From assembly GCA_003170595.1 (NCBI GenBank), contig PMZA01000011.1:1-32295 (forward strand): 32,295 bases of DNA. The letters run 5' to 3'. Shown piece after piece: positions 8,283 through 17,076 of this stretch. The notes under the pieces were generated by a model. It had not been told where the DNA came from. It did no database searches and saw only the letters and a program-made list of their open reading frames with translations. Source of the stretch: Armatimonadota bacterium. GTDB taxonomy: Bacteria > Armatimonadota > Zipacnadia > Zipacnadales > FEN-943. The position numbers and the translations under genes are program-made. How positions within the stretch are numbered: the stretch's first letter is position 1; every line of letters starts with the position of its first letter.

Positions 8283-9872
8283 TCACAACACCGTCAGCGC
8301 CGAGGCTACTGTCTCGATCAGCAGGTAACCCCCGGTCGCCTGCGTCTTCGCGGTCAGGTGGCTCTTGCCAGTCGCCGCACTGTTCTGCCAGAGCATGCAC
8401 TGGTTTGCGCTGAAGTACGTATCTTCCCCCTCGGCCTGTTCCGCCGTGAGCATGCATCCGTTGTACCAGACGAAGAACCCGGGCTTCTTCGACGCATCGT
8501 TACGGGCAGTCGGGGTAATGGTCACATCCGCTCCAGGCCGCTTGTTACCACCTGCAATCTGCGCCCCCGCGGACAAGTACAGGTTACCCGGCTTGGCGTC
8601 CGTCACATTGGCGTTGGTTCCACCCTGTAGCGTCAGGTCCAACCCGAACTGCACGTACGGCCCCGCAGGTGCTCCGTCTGCCGCCTTGATGAGCCCCGCC
8701 CACAGCCCACTTGCGCTGTTCTCGCCCAGCTCGAGCTGTGCCGTGTTCGCCATCACGTTGGACGAAAGCTGCATCGCTCGAAACGCGTACGCCGCCAGTG
8801 AGATGTTCCATACGACCGTGCCCGGGTTTCCAGCTCCCTGGGGGGCCCCGGTGTAGCTGATGAACCCACCCCCCGCCGCGTTGCCCCCACCTCCGGCCAT
8901 TCCCGCCGGCGCAATGAAGTACACAGTCCCACCGGGTTGACCGGCCGCCCCTTGATTCACCGACTCAAACGTCAGGGAACCACCCGGGTTGTACCACCGC
9001 ACCGATGCCGTATCGATCTTCCACGCGCTCGGTTGTGGTGAATGCGTCGCCGTCGTGAACATGTGCAACCCACCACTCGCGCACTCCAACGCGATCGTGG
9101 AGTCGTACGGCGCTGACCCAAGCCGTAACACACGCTGACCCGGGTACGCGGTATCGGCGAGCGTCATCTTCAACGCCACCGCACTGAACGCTCCACCCGC
9201 GACCTTGCCCCGGATCTCGTACGTCTCGGGCAATCGCACATCACCGACCGCCGACAGCGTGCCCGGCCCCAGTCCCACGTACGTGGTTCCGTCCGTGCGT
9301 AGCGCCGCTGAGTACTGGATCTTCCCCGTCATCGCGTACGCTGCATACGTGTCCTGGCCGGGCGAAACCGGTGAGGTCACCACGTAGCTCAGCCGCGAGA
9401 TGTTCGCGAACCAACGCCGCCACTCCCGCGCCCACCCCTCCGGGTTGCCTCCCACGTCGAGCACGTCCGGAGCGTTGTGCTCGATGGTCTCCCGAAACGC
9501 GATGACCCGCCGCGGTACTTGGTCGGCCGCCGCTGCCAACGCCGTCCCCGCGTAGAACGTGATTCGCGCGATGTCGTCGATGGTGGCGCCCAGTCCCGAT
9601 CCGGAGTCGACCAACACCTGCACGTAGTACGTGCCCGCCAGGTCCACCGGGTTCACGTTGGTGCTCGCCATCGCCGGCGCCGTGAGCACCGCCGCGCTCT
9701 TGACCGGCACGCTCATGTCGATCGGCTTGTCGATGATGCTCCACTGGTAGGCCAGATACGGCCCACCGATGGCCTGAAGCGTCACCACTCCGAGGTTGAG
9801 GTCCTCACGCGCGACCCCGGGCACCCCCGGCGGAAGCGCCACCTGGTTGATCTGAATTTGTACAGCGGCCAC
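8283..9872 (-). CDS. Large beta-rich virion protein, probable baseplate/tail decoration
   Basis: A 529 aa protein starting at GTG. Residues 1-110 look like an immunoglobulin-like or similar beta domain (LGVVTLQAIGGPYLAYQWSI, then AGTYYVQVLVDSG). The centre has a predicted helical piece (NPEGWAREWRRWFANISRL), and the rest is G/A/T-rich and beta-like, with a glycine-rich stretch (AGMAGGGGNAAGGGF). This resembles tail-fibre or baseplate appendage proteins in character, without a recognisable motif. It follows the spike gene and a small Pro/Phe-rich gene. The start sits directly after the repeated motif TGATACCCTCCGGGG and has no ribosome site of its own. Receptor binding is possible but unproven. 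Confidence 0.75.
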   Translation of the reverse strand: MAAVQIQINQVALPPGVPGVAREDLNLGVVTLQAIGGPYLAYQWSIIDKPIDMSVPVKSAAVLTAPAMASTNVNPVDLAGTYYVQVLVDSGSGLGATIDDIARITFYAGTALAAAADQVPRRVIAFRETIEHNAPDVLDVGGNPEGWAREWRRWFANISRLSYVVTSPVSPGQDTYAAYAMTGKIQYSAALRTDGTTYVGLGPGTLSAVGDVRLPETYEIRGKVAGGAFSAVALKMTLADTAYPGQRVLRLGSAPYDSTIALECASGGLHMFTTATHSPQPSAWKIDTASVRWYNPGGSLTFESVNQGAAGQPGGTVYFIAPAGMAGGGGNAAGGGFISYTGAPQGAGNPGTVVWNISLAAYAFRAMQLSSNVMANTAQLELGENSASGLWAGLIKAADGAPAGPYVQFGLDLTLQGGTNANVTDAKPGNLYLSAGAQIAGGNKRPGADVTITPTARNDASKKPGFFVWYNGCMLTAEQAEGEDTYFSANQCMLWQNSAATGKSHLTAKTQATGGYLLIETVASALTVL

Positions 9873-9887
9873 CCCCGGAGGGTATCA
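9873..9887 (-). repeat. Copy of the TGATACCCTCCGGGG junction motif
   Basis: On the minus strand TGATACCCTCCGGGG spans the stop of the Pro/Phe-rich gene (TGA at 9887-9885) and runs to the GTG start at 9872. The same 15 nt occur at 28907-28893. Its ACCC and GGGT parts can form a small hairpin just ahead of the start codon. Confidence 0.6.
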
Positions 9888-10223
9888 CGCCCCGAACTCG
9901 GAATCCGCTTCGGGGTCTGCGTTGACCACTCGGCCACCACCAAAGCCGAAATCTGCGCTGAACGGGTCGCTCAGGTCGCAGCGCAGTCGCAGCAGGAAGT
10001 TGAACGAAGGCGGGATCGGGAACGGCGGGAACGGCGGGATGCGCAGGCTGAACGCCAAGCCAAACGGCAACGGAAAGCCAAACCCGCAGATCAAGAACCC
10101 GGCCGGCGCCGCGGGCATCGATGGAGTCGCTACCCCGATGGTTGCCCCACCCGCCGGCAGCGCGCTCGGAGCTCCCGGCACCTGCGGGGTGTTCGGTCCG
10201 TCTGGAGGAGGAGGGAATCCCAT
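9885..10223 (-). CDS. Pro/Phe-rich small protein next to the spike, unknown
   Basis: A 112 aa protein of unusual composition. Residues 1-42 are Pro/Ala/Gly-rich. Residues 43-84 are hydrophobic and packed with F, P, I and L (for example FGFPLPFGLAFSLRIPPFPP), with one Cys at each end of this segment. The C-terminus is acidic. It is not a normal transmembrane helix because prolines interrupt it every few residues. It lies 4 nt after the spike gene stop and has a plausible ribosome site (CAGGG, 7 nt spacing). The position suggests a baseplate or spike-associated protein. A PAAR-type tip was considered, but no PAAR motifs are visible. Confidence 0.65.
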   Translation of the reverse strand: MGFPPPPDGPNTPQVPGAPSALPAGGATIGVATPSMPAAPAGFLICGFGFPLPFGLAFSLRIPPFPPFPIPPSFNFLLRLRCDLSDPFSADFGFGGGRVVNADPEADSEFGA

Positions 10224-10227
10224 GGCG

Positions 10228-11250
10228 TTACCCTGCGGTCAGACCCACGCACCCAATGCCCGGCACCATCTGCACCAGGGCGCCTGGTACCAGAGGCTTC
10301 ACCAGCTGCGTGCCCGGGGTCACCGGGGTGCCGAACGCCGCCACCAATGCCGTAGCGACCGCTGGATTCAACGGCGCGACCGACGCCGCCGCCAACGCCG
10401 CTGCCACGTTGACCGGCGTCCAGGGTACCCCCACGATGGTGCCCAACGCGCACAGGATGTTCGCCACCGCTTCCGTGGTCGTCACGTGCTCCAGTGGCGC
10501 GTTCCCGCTGGTCCCGATCGCCAGCGGTCCCGGCACGCTGATGAGGTTCACCTCCGTACTCGCACTCGAGCTGGATAGCTGGAAGTAGGCATCATCCACC
10601 TGCACGATGAACTGCCCCTGCGTCTCGAGCAGCTGCAGCATGAACTTGGGGGGGCTCGTGCTCGAGCTCTCCCCTTGATACGCCAATCCGTCCGTTCCCA
10701 GCTGCAGCACCGAGTTGGTGCCGCTCTTGAACATCACCACCCCCGCCTTGTCGATGCTGAAGAACGCCCCCGTGATCGCACTGCGGAACGTTACCGGCCC
10801 CGCGTACTCGTGGATCATCGGCGTGCGCCGCCGGCTGAACGCGAAGTTGTTCCCGGTCGGATCCTGCCCCGCGATGCTGTCCATCGGGAACGCATCGAGC
10901 GAATTGTTCAGCCGGCAGATGATGGTCGCGCCGGCATCTTCCCGCCCCGCCGGCAACGCCACCAACACCTCGTCCCCCGGCACGAACGGCGTGTAATCCG
11001 CCTCGCCGTTGCCCGCCACCTGCGACCCAACCCGGCACATCGCCGGCCGTAGCGACGGGTGCAGCGTCACTCGGACGTACACCTGCCCATCCGTCTCGTG
11101 GAAGATCACCGCGTCCCCGCCGTCGGTGTCCGTCGCGACCGTTCCGAAACTGATCCACTCCCGCGTGTCGTTGCCCGGTCGCTCGTAGGCCACCCCCACC
11201 GTTGCCGCATCCAACGGGGGAACCCTTCGGAACAGGTTTCCCTTCCTCAT
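10228..11250 (-). CDS. Central spike / baseplate protein V-like (OB-fold)
   Basis: A 340 aa protein. Residues about 35-115 look like the oligonucleotide-binding fold of gpV/gp5 spike proteins: VYVRVTLHP, then the typical run FVPGDEVLVALPAG (89-102) and GATIICRL (107-114). Residues 145-250 read like a repetitive beta region (ITGAFFSIDKAGVVMFKSG), as expected for a trimeric spike shaft. The last 75 residues are Ala/Val/Pro-rich. In contractile tails the spike pierces the outer membrane. No lysozyme domain is present. The ATG overlaps the stop of the hub gene (ATGA, 11250-11247), giving the usual hub-spike order. Confidence 0.8.
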   Translation of the reverse strand: MRKGNLFRRVPPLDAATVGVAYERPGNDTREWISFGTVATDTDGGDAVIFHETDGQVYVRVTLHPSLRPAMCRVGSQVAGNGEADYTPFVPGDEVLVALPAGREDAGATIICRLNNSLDAFPMDSIAGQDPTGNNFAFSRRRTPMIHEYAGPVTFRSAITGAFFSIDKAGVVMFKSGTNSVLQLGTDGLAYQGESSSTSPPKFMLQLLETQGQFIVQVDDAYFQLSSSSASTEVNLISVPGPLAIGTSGNAPLEHVTTTEAVANILCALGTIVGVPWTPVNVAAALAAASVAPLNPAVATALVAAFGTPVTPGTQLVKPLVPGALVQMVPGIGCVGLTAG

Positions 11251-13034
11251 GTCGCAACCGAGTCCTCGACGATGACGTCCACCGGCTGCTGCGTGTTCGT
11301 GGCGTCTGCCAGATCGTTCGACGTGGTGTCGTCCGTGCTGGGCTTGTCCACCCGCACCTCCACGTAGTTGCAGAGGTCCAGCGTCAGCCCGAGCTGGCTG
11401 TCCCCCGACCCATCCCAGGCGTGCTGCAGCGTCTTCACCCGAAACGTGCTCTGCAACCCGATGCCGCTCACCGCGGCCTGGTACGCATCCGCCAACGCTG
11501 CGCCGAACCCGAGCGATCGCAAGTAGTCCGCTGCGCCCTGGTCCAACGATCGCGTCACTTCGCCCGCAGTGGTGCTGATGCCCTCCTCGCTCGGGTCCCG
11601 CATCAGCTCAACGTCCACCGCGTCCCCGGGCCGCAAGTCGAGCGCGTCCGGGTCCAGGTTGCCACCCCCGTAGCTTCCCAAGTTGCTGGTCTGCACCCGC
11701 ACCGATAGCTCGTTGCGCCCCATCGTCTCGTAGTAGCTCTGCGCCACCAGCTTCAGCGTCTTCTGGTCACCGATACCCTCAACCGTGAACACCGACCACT
11801 TCTGCTCGGTCGCGTCACCCGGCGCCGGATGCGCCAACCGGTCCTCCTTCGTCTCCGGGAATCGCGCCACCAACGTGGTCTTCCGGTCGGTTTGGTAACA
11901 TCTCACTTCCACGTTTTTCGGCTGGTACGTGCCGAACCGTCGCTTGCTCCCCATCTCCCAGATGTTCCGCCCGTACAGGTACAGCCGCCGCGTCAGTACG
12001 CGGCCCCCGGGTAACCGCCGTCCCGAAAAGGGGTCTTCCGCACGCGCCGGCAGACGGTTGTCGTACAGCGACCGAGGCGTCTGCACGATGATGCTGTTGC
12101 CGTCCACGCGCACCGAATGCCCGATGGCCCGGCACACGTCCGTCAGGTAGTCCCACACCTTCAGTTTACCTGACCCACCCGTGCTCGGAGAAGGCCCGAG
12201 CTTCGGCTGGAACTTGGTCGCGAGCAGAACCGCCTTCAGCACCGGTACCTTGTCCCGCGTCACCCGCGGCAAGTACGTCACGCTCATCCCGCGCATCTGC
12301 GGAAAGTTTGCCAGGTACGTGGCAATGGCCTTGTCGATCGGCAGCGCCGGATCGAGCACGAGCTTCTGCGGCGCGTCTTGGTTGAGCAGTAGGAACGTGT
12401 TGTCCACGCACTCGAACCGCACCGTGGGCGCGTCCTCCGATGGCCACTCGTCGTCCCACTCATCCACCCACCCGCTGAACCGTAGGTTGGTTCGCCGCCG
12501 GCCGTACGGGTCCACGTACTCGTCCGGGACCACGTGGTAGGGCAACCCGCCCGCCGGCGTGGCGTCCGCCCGGATCTCCCCGTTGATGCCCCGCTGGTAG
12601 TCCTCCGGCGTGATGCACCCCTCGAAGTACTCCACCGCACACGCCCGGATCGCCCGCGGGTCGAAGGGGAAGTCCCGGTAGGCCACCTCGAGCGACAGCG
12701 TGTCCGCGGTCCGGATGCCGTTGAACTTCGGGTCAGCCGTCAGCGGGATAATCCCGTCCACCACCCACGTCTTGCTGTCGCTCGAGCTGCGCTGCTCCTG
12801 TGGGCTCCCCATCGAGTTCGGGTCCCCCCCGGGCTGCACCAACTGAAAGCTCCCGTCCGGCTGCTCCACGACCTGGAGCTGCACCGTGCTCACGTCACTC
12901 TTGCCCTTGCGCAGGTGCGGAGGCTTCACCGGCGCGCTTGCCGTGGTCACCCGCCCCCAGTCCTCGAACCGCAGAATGAACCGCACCCGGGCACTCGGGT
13001 AGTAGCTCTGGATCGGTTCCTCGCGCCCGGGCAC
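11247..13034 (-). CDS. Baseplate hub protein, gpD/gp27-like
   Basis: A 595 aa protein that fits the hub (late control D, T4 gp27-like) in size, position and features. The middle contains KLKVWDYLTDVCRAIGHSVRVDGNSIIVQTP, with the alternating pattern of hub domains that read the axis of the tail. Later come ELSVRVQTSNLGSYGGGNLDPDALDLRPGDAVDVEL, a typical 'D.L.L.PGD.V' barrel segment. The N-terminus (ARVRFILRFEDWGRV) is beta-rich. It starts at GTG with GGGGAG 8 nt upstream, just after the LysM gene, and overlaps the spike gene by ATGA. LysM, hub and spike in a row is a common myovirus arrangement. Confidence 0.8.
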   Translation of the reverse strand: MPGREEPIQSYYPSARVRFILRFEDWGRVTTASAPVKPPHLRKGKSDVSTVQLQVVEQPDGSFQLVQPGGDPNSMGSPQEQRSSSDSKTWVVDGIIPLTADPKFNGIRTADTLSLEVAYRDFPFDPRAIRACAVEYFEGCITPEDYQRGINGEIRADATPAGGLPYHVVPDEYVDPYGRRRTNLRFSGWVDEWDDEWPSEDAPTVRFECVDNTFLLLNQDAPQKLVLDPALPIDKAIATYLANFPQMRGMSVTYLPRVTRDKVPVLKAVLLATKFQPKLGPSPSTGGSGKLKVWDYLTDVCRAIGHSVRVDGNSIIVQTPRSLYDNRLPARAEDPFSGRRLPGGRVLTRRLYLYGRNIWEMGSKRRFGTYQPKNVEVRCYQTDRKTTLVARFPETKEDRLAHPAPGDATEQKWSVFTVEGIGDQKTLKLVAQSYYETMGRNELSVRVQTSNLGSYGGGNLDPDALDLRPGDAVDVELMRDPSEEGISTTAGEVTRSLDQGAADYLRSLGFGAALADAYQAAVSGIGLQSTFRVKTLQHAWDGSGDSQLGLTLDLCNYVEVRVDKPSTDDTTSNDLADATNTQQPVDVIVEDSVAT

Positions 13035-13035
13035 G

Positions 13036-14241
13036 CTACACGCTCCCCAACCGGTCGAGCACCGCGCGAACCGGCACGATGACCGGTACCCGGTCGGGCG
13101 GGCTGATGGTGTACGCCGGCAGCCCGTTGGCCCGCGCCAGCTCCCCAGCCAGGTCAGCGTTGTAGTACCGCTGCGAGATGCTCAGGAACGTGTCCCCGTC
13201 CCGCGGCATGTACACCGCCAGCAGGTCGCTCCCGGTCGCGCTCGCCCCCGTGGTCTGCGCCGCCCCCGCGATCCGAGCCCGCCGTAGCCGAATCGCCAGC
13301 TCAGCGTTCACCTGCGCCATGTACTGCGCCTGCGTCTGCGCGTTCGAGTAGTACGCCGCCGCCCGAGTGAGGGAGCTCACCTTGTTCGATGAGCAGATGG
13401 CCTCCGGCCCCTTGCGACTCACCTGGTCCACAAACTGATTGGCCACGCTCACCGCGTTGGTCGCTACGTCGAGCGCGCGGTTCAGCAGCGCCGCTGGCAT
13501 GTCCTTCACCTTGTTCACGAGGTCGCCCACCTCCTTCATCGAGTGGGTGATGACCTCCGCGTCCTGCGCAAACCCGTTCATCAGCGCCATCGGTGCGTCC
13601 GTGAGCGTCTCCAGGGTGCCGAGCAGGGACTGCCCGGTGAAATTCACCGTGGGGGGCCGGGTGATCGCAGCCGATGCATTCCCCTGCGCGATCATCGCCT
13701 GCCGCAGCAACGCGATGGCGTTCTGCCCCTGCGTGTCCGTCGTCTTCGGACCCACCGAATCTCGACTCACCCAGACGAACTTCAGCTTCCACGTCAGGTC
13801 GTCCGTGCGCAGGAACTTCGGCACGTACGACTCGATTCGACCCAGCCGCGTGATCTTCAGCTCCCGGATCGGTACCCGGCTGCTCGCCGACCCTGCGCTG
13901 CTCGCCCACGTCACCCGCAACAGCTGCCCACCCCGCGCGATGTCGTCCACGATTTCGTGCAGCGTCTTCGCGTACACCACCAACGTGTTCCCCGTCGCGT
14001 CGCCGTACTTGCTCGGGCACGCGATGAGCATGCTCGTCCGCCACACCCCCTCCCACTCGCTCGGTGGGTCCGTCGGGCCTACTACGTGCTGCGTCGCCTC
14101 CGGGTTGCCCGGGTTCCACCGCGTCGGGATGCGGTTCTCCACGGGCCACTCGGCCCCTTGGAACGGGAGCCCCGGACCGCGAAGCTCCAGACGCCGCTTC
14201 TTGCCGGTCAGCTCCTCGATTACGAGAGAGCTGGTCGCCAT
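13036..14241 (-). CDS. LysM-domain baseplate protein (tail tube-baseplate connector-like)
   Basis: A 401 aa protein. The last ~60 residues contain a LysM-like motif (DGDTFLSISQRYY, then ARANGL and a VIVPV strand), as seen in proteins joining the tail tube or tape measure to the hub (P2 gpX- and gp53-like). Residues 1-190 look like a beta domain (RRLELRGPGLPFQGAEWPVE, WKLKFVWVSRD). The middle is helical (APMALMNGFAQDAEVITHSMKEV). There is no signal peptide, so LysM here is more likely structural than an external peptidoglycan anchor. It follows the acidic protein by 4 nt and precedes the hub by 1 nt. Ribosome site GGTGA is weak. Confidence 0.8.
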   Translation of the reverse strand: MATSSLVIEELTGKKRRLELRGPGLPFQGAEWPVENRIPTRWNPGNPEATQHVVGPTDPPSEWEGVWRTSMLIACPSKYGDATGNTLVVYAKTLHEIVDDIARGGQLLRVTWASSAGSASSRVPIRELKITRLGRIESYVPKFLRTDDLTWKLKFVWVSRDSVGPKTTDTQGQNAIALLRQAMIAQGNASAAITRPPTVNFTGQSLLGTLETLTDAPMALMNGFAQDAEVITHSMKEVGDLVNKVKDMPAALLNRALDVATNAVSVANQFVDQVSRKGPEAICSSNKVSSLTRAAAYYSNAQTQAQYMAQVNAELAIRLRRARIAGAAQTTGASATGSDLLAVYMPRDGDTFLSISQRYYNADLAGELARANGLPAYTISPPDRVPVIVPVRAVLDRLGSV

Positions 14242-14245
14242 CGCA

Positions 14246-14989
14246 TCACCGAACCGAAGACTTGTACTTGTTCACCCACAGCGTCAGCGACGGAATCGGC
14301 TCCTGCTCGGTCACCGCTTCGTCCGGGGCCTTGTGCGGCGCCGCGTGCCCAGACGCCTGCGTCACCAGCCCCTGCAACTGCTGGCACAGCTTGCCGAGCT
14401 TCAGCGCCGCCTGACTCGCCTTCTCCGCGTCCTCGTCGTCGATGGCGTCCTGCGCGTCCTGCTGCAGCTCCCCCACCGCTTCCATCAGCTTGTCGGCCTG
14501 CTCGGTCAGCTTGGCCACCTTGTCCGGGTCGCCCCCGTCCTCCTCCGCCGCGGTGGCTTCCTCCGCTGCCTTGTCGAGCTCGTCCCGGTAGCCCTGGGCT
14601 TCCTCCGCCGCGGAGTCGACGTGCTCCTTGATGGCCGCGAAGTCCTCGGACCCAGCCTGGTGCGGCGGAACTTCCTCCCCCTCACCCGCCTCGTCCCCGT
14701 CCAGTTCCCCACTCGCCACGCCTTCGTCCGCGGCGCCGTCTGGGCCGTCCTGCCCTGCACCCGCGGGGGTGTCCCCGGGGGTCGGCCCGTCCGCAGCGCC
14801 GGGCTCACCAGCGGGCTCCTGGGCGCCCCCAGCGGCCATGTCCTCGAGCTGCGCAATCTCCTCAGGCATCAGCATGTCCAGCAGGTCCGTCAACGCACCC
14901 CCGGCCGGCGGCTGCGCCGTTCCCGCGGGCGCCTGCGCCGCACCAGCACCGCCACCAACCAAGCCCGCTACGATCGGCATCTGAGCCAT
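14246..14989 (-). CDS. Strongly acidic, coiled-coil protein between tape measure and LysM gene
   Basis: A 247 aa protein of unknown family. Residues 1-35 are Ala/Gly/Pro-rich and 55-110 are acidic and low-complexity (GELDGDEAGEGEEVPP). Residues 115-205 form long charged helices (DSAAEEAQGYRDELDKAAEE, KLTEQADKLMEAVGELQQ) that look like a coiled coil. The C-terminus is short and more basic (LTLWVNKYKSSVR). A ribosome site GAGGTGAG lies about 7 nt before the ATG. The position directly after the tape measure suggests a chaperone for the tape measure or hub, or a baseplate plug; that is inference. No catalytic motif is visible. Confidence 0.7.
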   Translation of the reverse strand: MAQMPIVAGLVGGGAGAAQAPAGTAQPPAGGALTDLLDMLMPEEIAQLEDMAAGGAQEPAGEPGAADGPTPGDTPAGAGQDGPDGAADEGVASGELDGDEAGEGEEVPPHQAGSEDFAAIKEHVDSAAEEAQGYRDELDKAAEEATAAEEDGGDPDKVAKLTEQADKLMEAVGELQQDAQDAIDDEDAEKASQAALKLGKLCQQLQGLVTQASGHAAPHKAPDEAVTEQEPIPSLTLWVNKYKSSVR

Positions 14990-15017
14990 GTGGTTCTCAC
15001 CTCTTGGGTTCTGACGT

Positions 15018-15029
15018 GGAGGGTATCAC
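15018..15029 (-). repeat. Partial copy of the TGATACCCTCC junction motif
   Basis: GTGATACCCTCC on the minus strand lies 9 nt after the tape measure stop and 28 nt before the next ATG. It shares 11 nt with the copies at 9887 and 28907. Unlike those two, the TGA is not the stop codon here. Confidence 0.45.
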
Positions 15030-15038
15030 GGGGCCGGC

Positions 15039-17036
15039 TCACGTACCAAAGGGGCTCGTCGTCGCCGCCTGTACCCGCTGCTCGGCCGACCGAAGCAGGC
15101 CCCGGTTGAACAGCACCGCGATGCGGTCCGGGTCCTGGTCGCGGAAGTCCTGCTGGATCTTGAACGTCTGCCCCCCGTTGAAGCTCACGTTGGTGCCCTT
15201 CCCCTTGCCCACGTCCCCACCCAGCTCGCCCCGAGCCTTGCGCTCGAGCTCACTCTTGAACTCCGCCGCACTCTCCGGCAGCAAGTCCGCCAGCGCCGAG
15301 TACCCCTCCGACGTCAGCTTCGCCGACTCGAGGAACGCCAGCTGCATGTCGCGACTCCCGCTCAGGATGGTCGCGATGTGCGTCTGCATCCCCACGTTCG
15401 CCATCGTCGAAGCCTGTGTGAACGCCGCCCCCAACCCCTGCATCACGTCCACCACGTCGTTCACAGGGCCCGCGTCCACCTGGCTGATGGCATCCTGCGT
15501 CGCCTTCAGGTTCTTGAAGTAGTCCTCCGCCGCATTCACCCCACCCACCAACTCCTGCTGCGCATCGACGGCGTGCAGCGACGCGTCCGTGAACCGACGC
15601 GCCTCCTCCGCACTGATGCCCAGGGACGTGTAGTTCTTGGCGTCCAGCTCGAACTTCCGCGCAATCTCCGCGTTGTACTCCCGCTGCTGCACCGTCAGCT
15701 TCTCGAACCCACCCCCGGTGTCCGCCAGCTTCTGCAGGTAGTCCTTGCGAGCGTTGGCGTCCGCCAGCATGTGGGTGTCGCTCTCCTTGGAGTACTTCAT
15801 GTACTGGTCAATCGCCGACGCCCACGCGAGCGTCGCCGCCGCCGCTATCGGGATGGAAATCGCCAAGCCCCCGACCCCACCAACAAACGCAGACGCGCTC
15901 CCGGCTCCGCTCGCCGCCACCATCGCACCCCCCGCGACCCGGGCCGCCCCGAACGCGGCCCCCGCCCCACTGGCCGCTGTGGGCCCGAACTCCTTCACCG
16001 CGAACATCGCGGCGAGCGTGCCCTTATGCGACAGAACCCACTCGAACACGGACTTGATCTTCGATACCGCTTCCTCGATCGACTGCAGAATCTCCCGCCG
16101 GTGCACGCTCAGGTACGTGAGCCCGTCCTTCATCCACCCGGTCAGTTGCCGCATCACGTCTGCCACGTGACTCGCCAGCTCCGTCCCGAGCTGTACCAGT
16201 AGCGGGCGCATCTGCTTGATGACGTCCAGCATCGAGTGCATCGCCGGCGTGAGCGCCTTCAGAATCGGCATGCCCACGTCTTCCTTCGTGAGCTCGATCA
16301 CGTCCTTGATCGACTTCACGTAGTCCTGAAACCCGAGCGGGATGGTGCGGAACTTGTCCGCCAGCTTGCCCACCCCATCGGTGAGCAGCCGCACCCGGTC
16401 CTCCTCCGCCATCTTGCCGAACGCGGCCGCCGCCGCCTTCGCCTCCCCCTGGAATACCCCGATGCCCTTGAGCAGCAGGAACAGCTGCGACCGCGGCCGC
16501 ACTATGCCGGTCTCCGTCATCAGGCTGAACTGCGATGTGAGCCACCCGATGTCCTTGCCCAGCACCCGAGCCACCTGGCTCATGTCCCCCACCGCCTTCG
16601 CGTTCGCCTGCATCTCGTTCGCGCCGGCGCCCGTCAGTTCGTTCATCGCGCTGAACGCCTCCTTCACAGCGTCCACCGTCTGTCCGCTCTGCACCGCCAC
16701 ATCGTCGAGCTGCTTAGCGAACCCTTCCGCTTCTTCCATCCCCTTGCCGAAACTGAGCCCGTCCACCGCCGCCATCATCGCCGCGTTCGACTTCAGGAAC
16801 TTCGACTCCTCTTCCGCCAACCCCACGAACGATTCACCGAACTCCATCACCTTGTGGATACCTTCCATGAAGTTCATCCCGATGATGGTCGAGAGCGTCT
16901 GCTGGAAGAACCCCGCCGCCTTGGTCGCCGCCGTCTCCTCGTGTTGGACCTCCTGGAACCCCGCCTGGATGTGCTTGAGCGCCGTGCTCGACTGGTCGTC
17001 GAGCGTCAGTCGAGTGAGGATTTCTACAACGCCCAT
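15039..17036 (-). CDS. Tail tape measure protein
   Basis: A 665 aa protein. Residues 1-330 are mostly long helices, including EGFAKQLDDVAVQSGQTVDAVKEAFSAMN, which is typical of tape measures. A hydrophobic Ala/Gly stretch at about 350-415 contains VGGVGGLAISIPIAAAATLAWA and could form membrane-inserting helices during DNA injection. The rest is again helical. It follows the frameshifting chaperone genes, the standard position. By the common rule of about 0.15 nm per residue, it implies a tail near 100 nm. The start is the ATG at 17036, with only a weak ribosome site inside the 3' arm of a hairpin (17058-17043). Confidence 0.88.
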   Translation of the reverse strand: MGVVEILTRLTLDDQSSTALKHIQAGFQEVQHEETAATKAAGFFQQTLSTIIGMNFMEGIHKVMEFGESFVGLAEEESKFLKSNAAMMAAVDGLSFGKGMEEAEGFAKQLDDVAVQSGQTVDAVKEAFSAMNELTGAGANEMQANAKAVGDMSQVARVLGKDIGWLTSQFSLMTETGIVRPRSQLFLLLKGIGVFQGEAKAAAAAFGKMAEEDRVRLLTDGVGKLADKFRTIPLGFQDYVKSIKDVIELTKEDVGMPILKALTPAMHSMLDVIKQMRPLLVQLGTELASHVADVMRQLTGWMKDGLTYLSVHRREILQSIEEAVSKIKSVFEWVLSHKGTLAAMFAVKEFGPTAASGAGAAFGAARVAGGAMVAASGAGSASAFVGGVGGLAISIPIAAAATLAWASAIDQYMKYSKESDTHMLADANARKDYLQKLADTGGGFEKLTVQQREYNAEIARKFELDAKNYTSLGISAEEARRFTDASLHAVDAQQELVGGVNAAEDYFKNLKATQDAISQVDAGPVNDVVDVMQGLGAAFTQASTMANVGMQTHIATILSGSRDMQLAFLESAKLTSEGYSALADLLPESAAEFKSELERKARGELGGDVGKGKGTNVSFNGGQTFKIQQDFRDQDPDRIAVLFNRGLLRSAEQRVQAATTSPFGT

Positions 17037-17042
17037 GGTGGC

Positions 17043-17058
17043 CTACCCGTCAGGGTAG
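17043..17058 (-). promoter_or_regulatory. Hairpin just upstream of the tape measure start
   Basis: The minus strand reads CTACCCTGACGGGTAG: a perfect 6 bp stem with a four-base loop, ending 6 nt before the ATG. The only purine-rich bases near the start (GGGTAGG) lie in its 3' arm. If it forms, it could reduce initiation of this gene, which is needed in few copies. Confidence 0.5.
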
Positions 17059-17076
17059 CGCGCCCTGCGCCCCCCG

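Noticed and set aside
11247-14241. LysM domain as an endolysin or exported wall-binding protein
   Set aside because: There is no signal peptide or catalytic motif, and the hub and spike genes follow directly, so a baseplate connector role is more likely.
15876-16020. Ala/Gly-rich region of the tape measure as a signal peptide or separate gene
   Set aside because: It is within one uninterrupted frame and matches the hydrophobic segment common in tape measure proteins.
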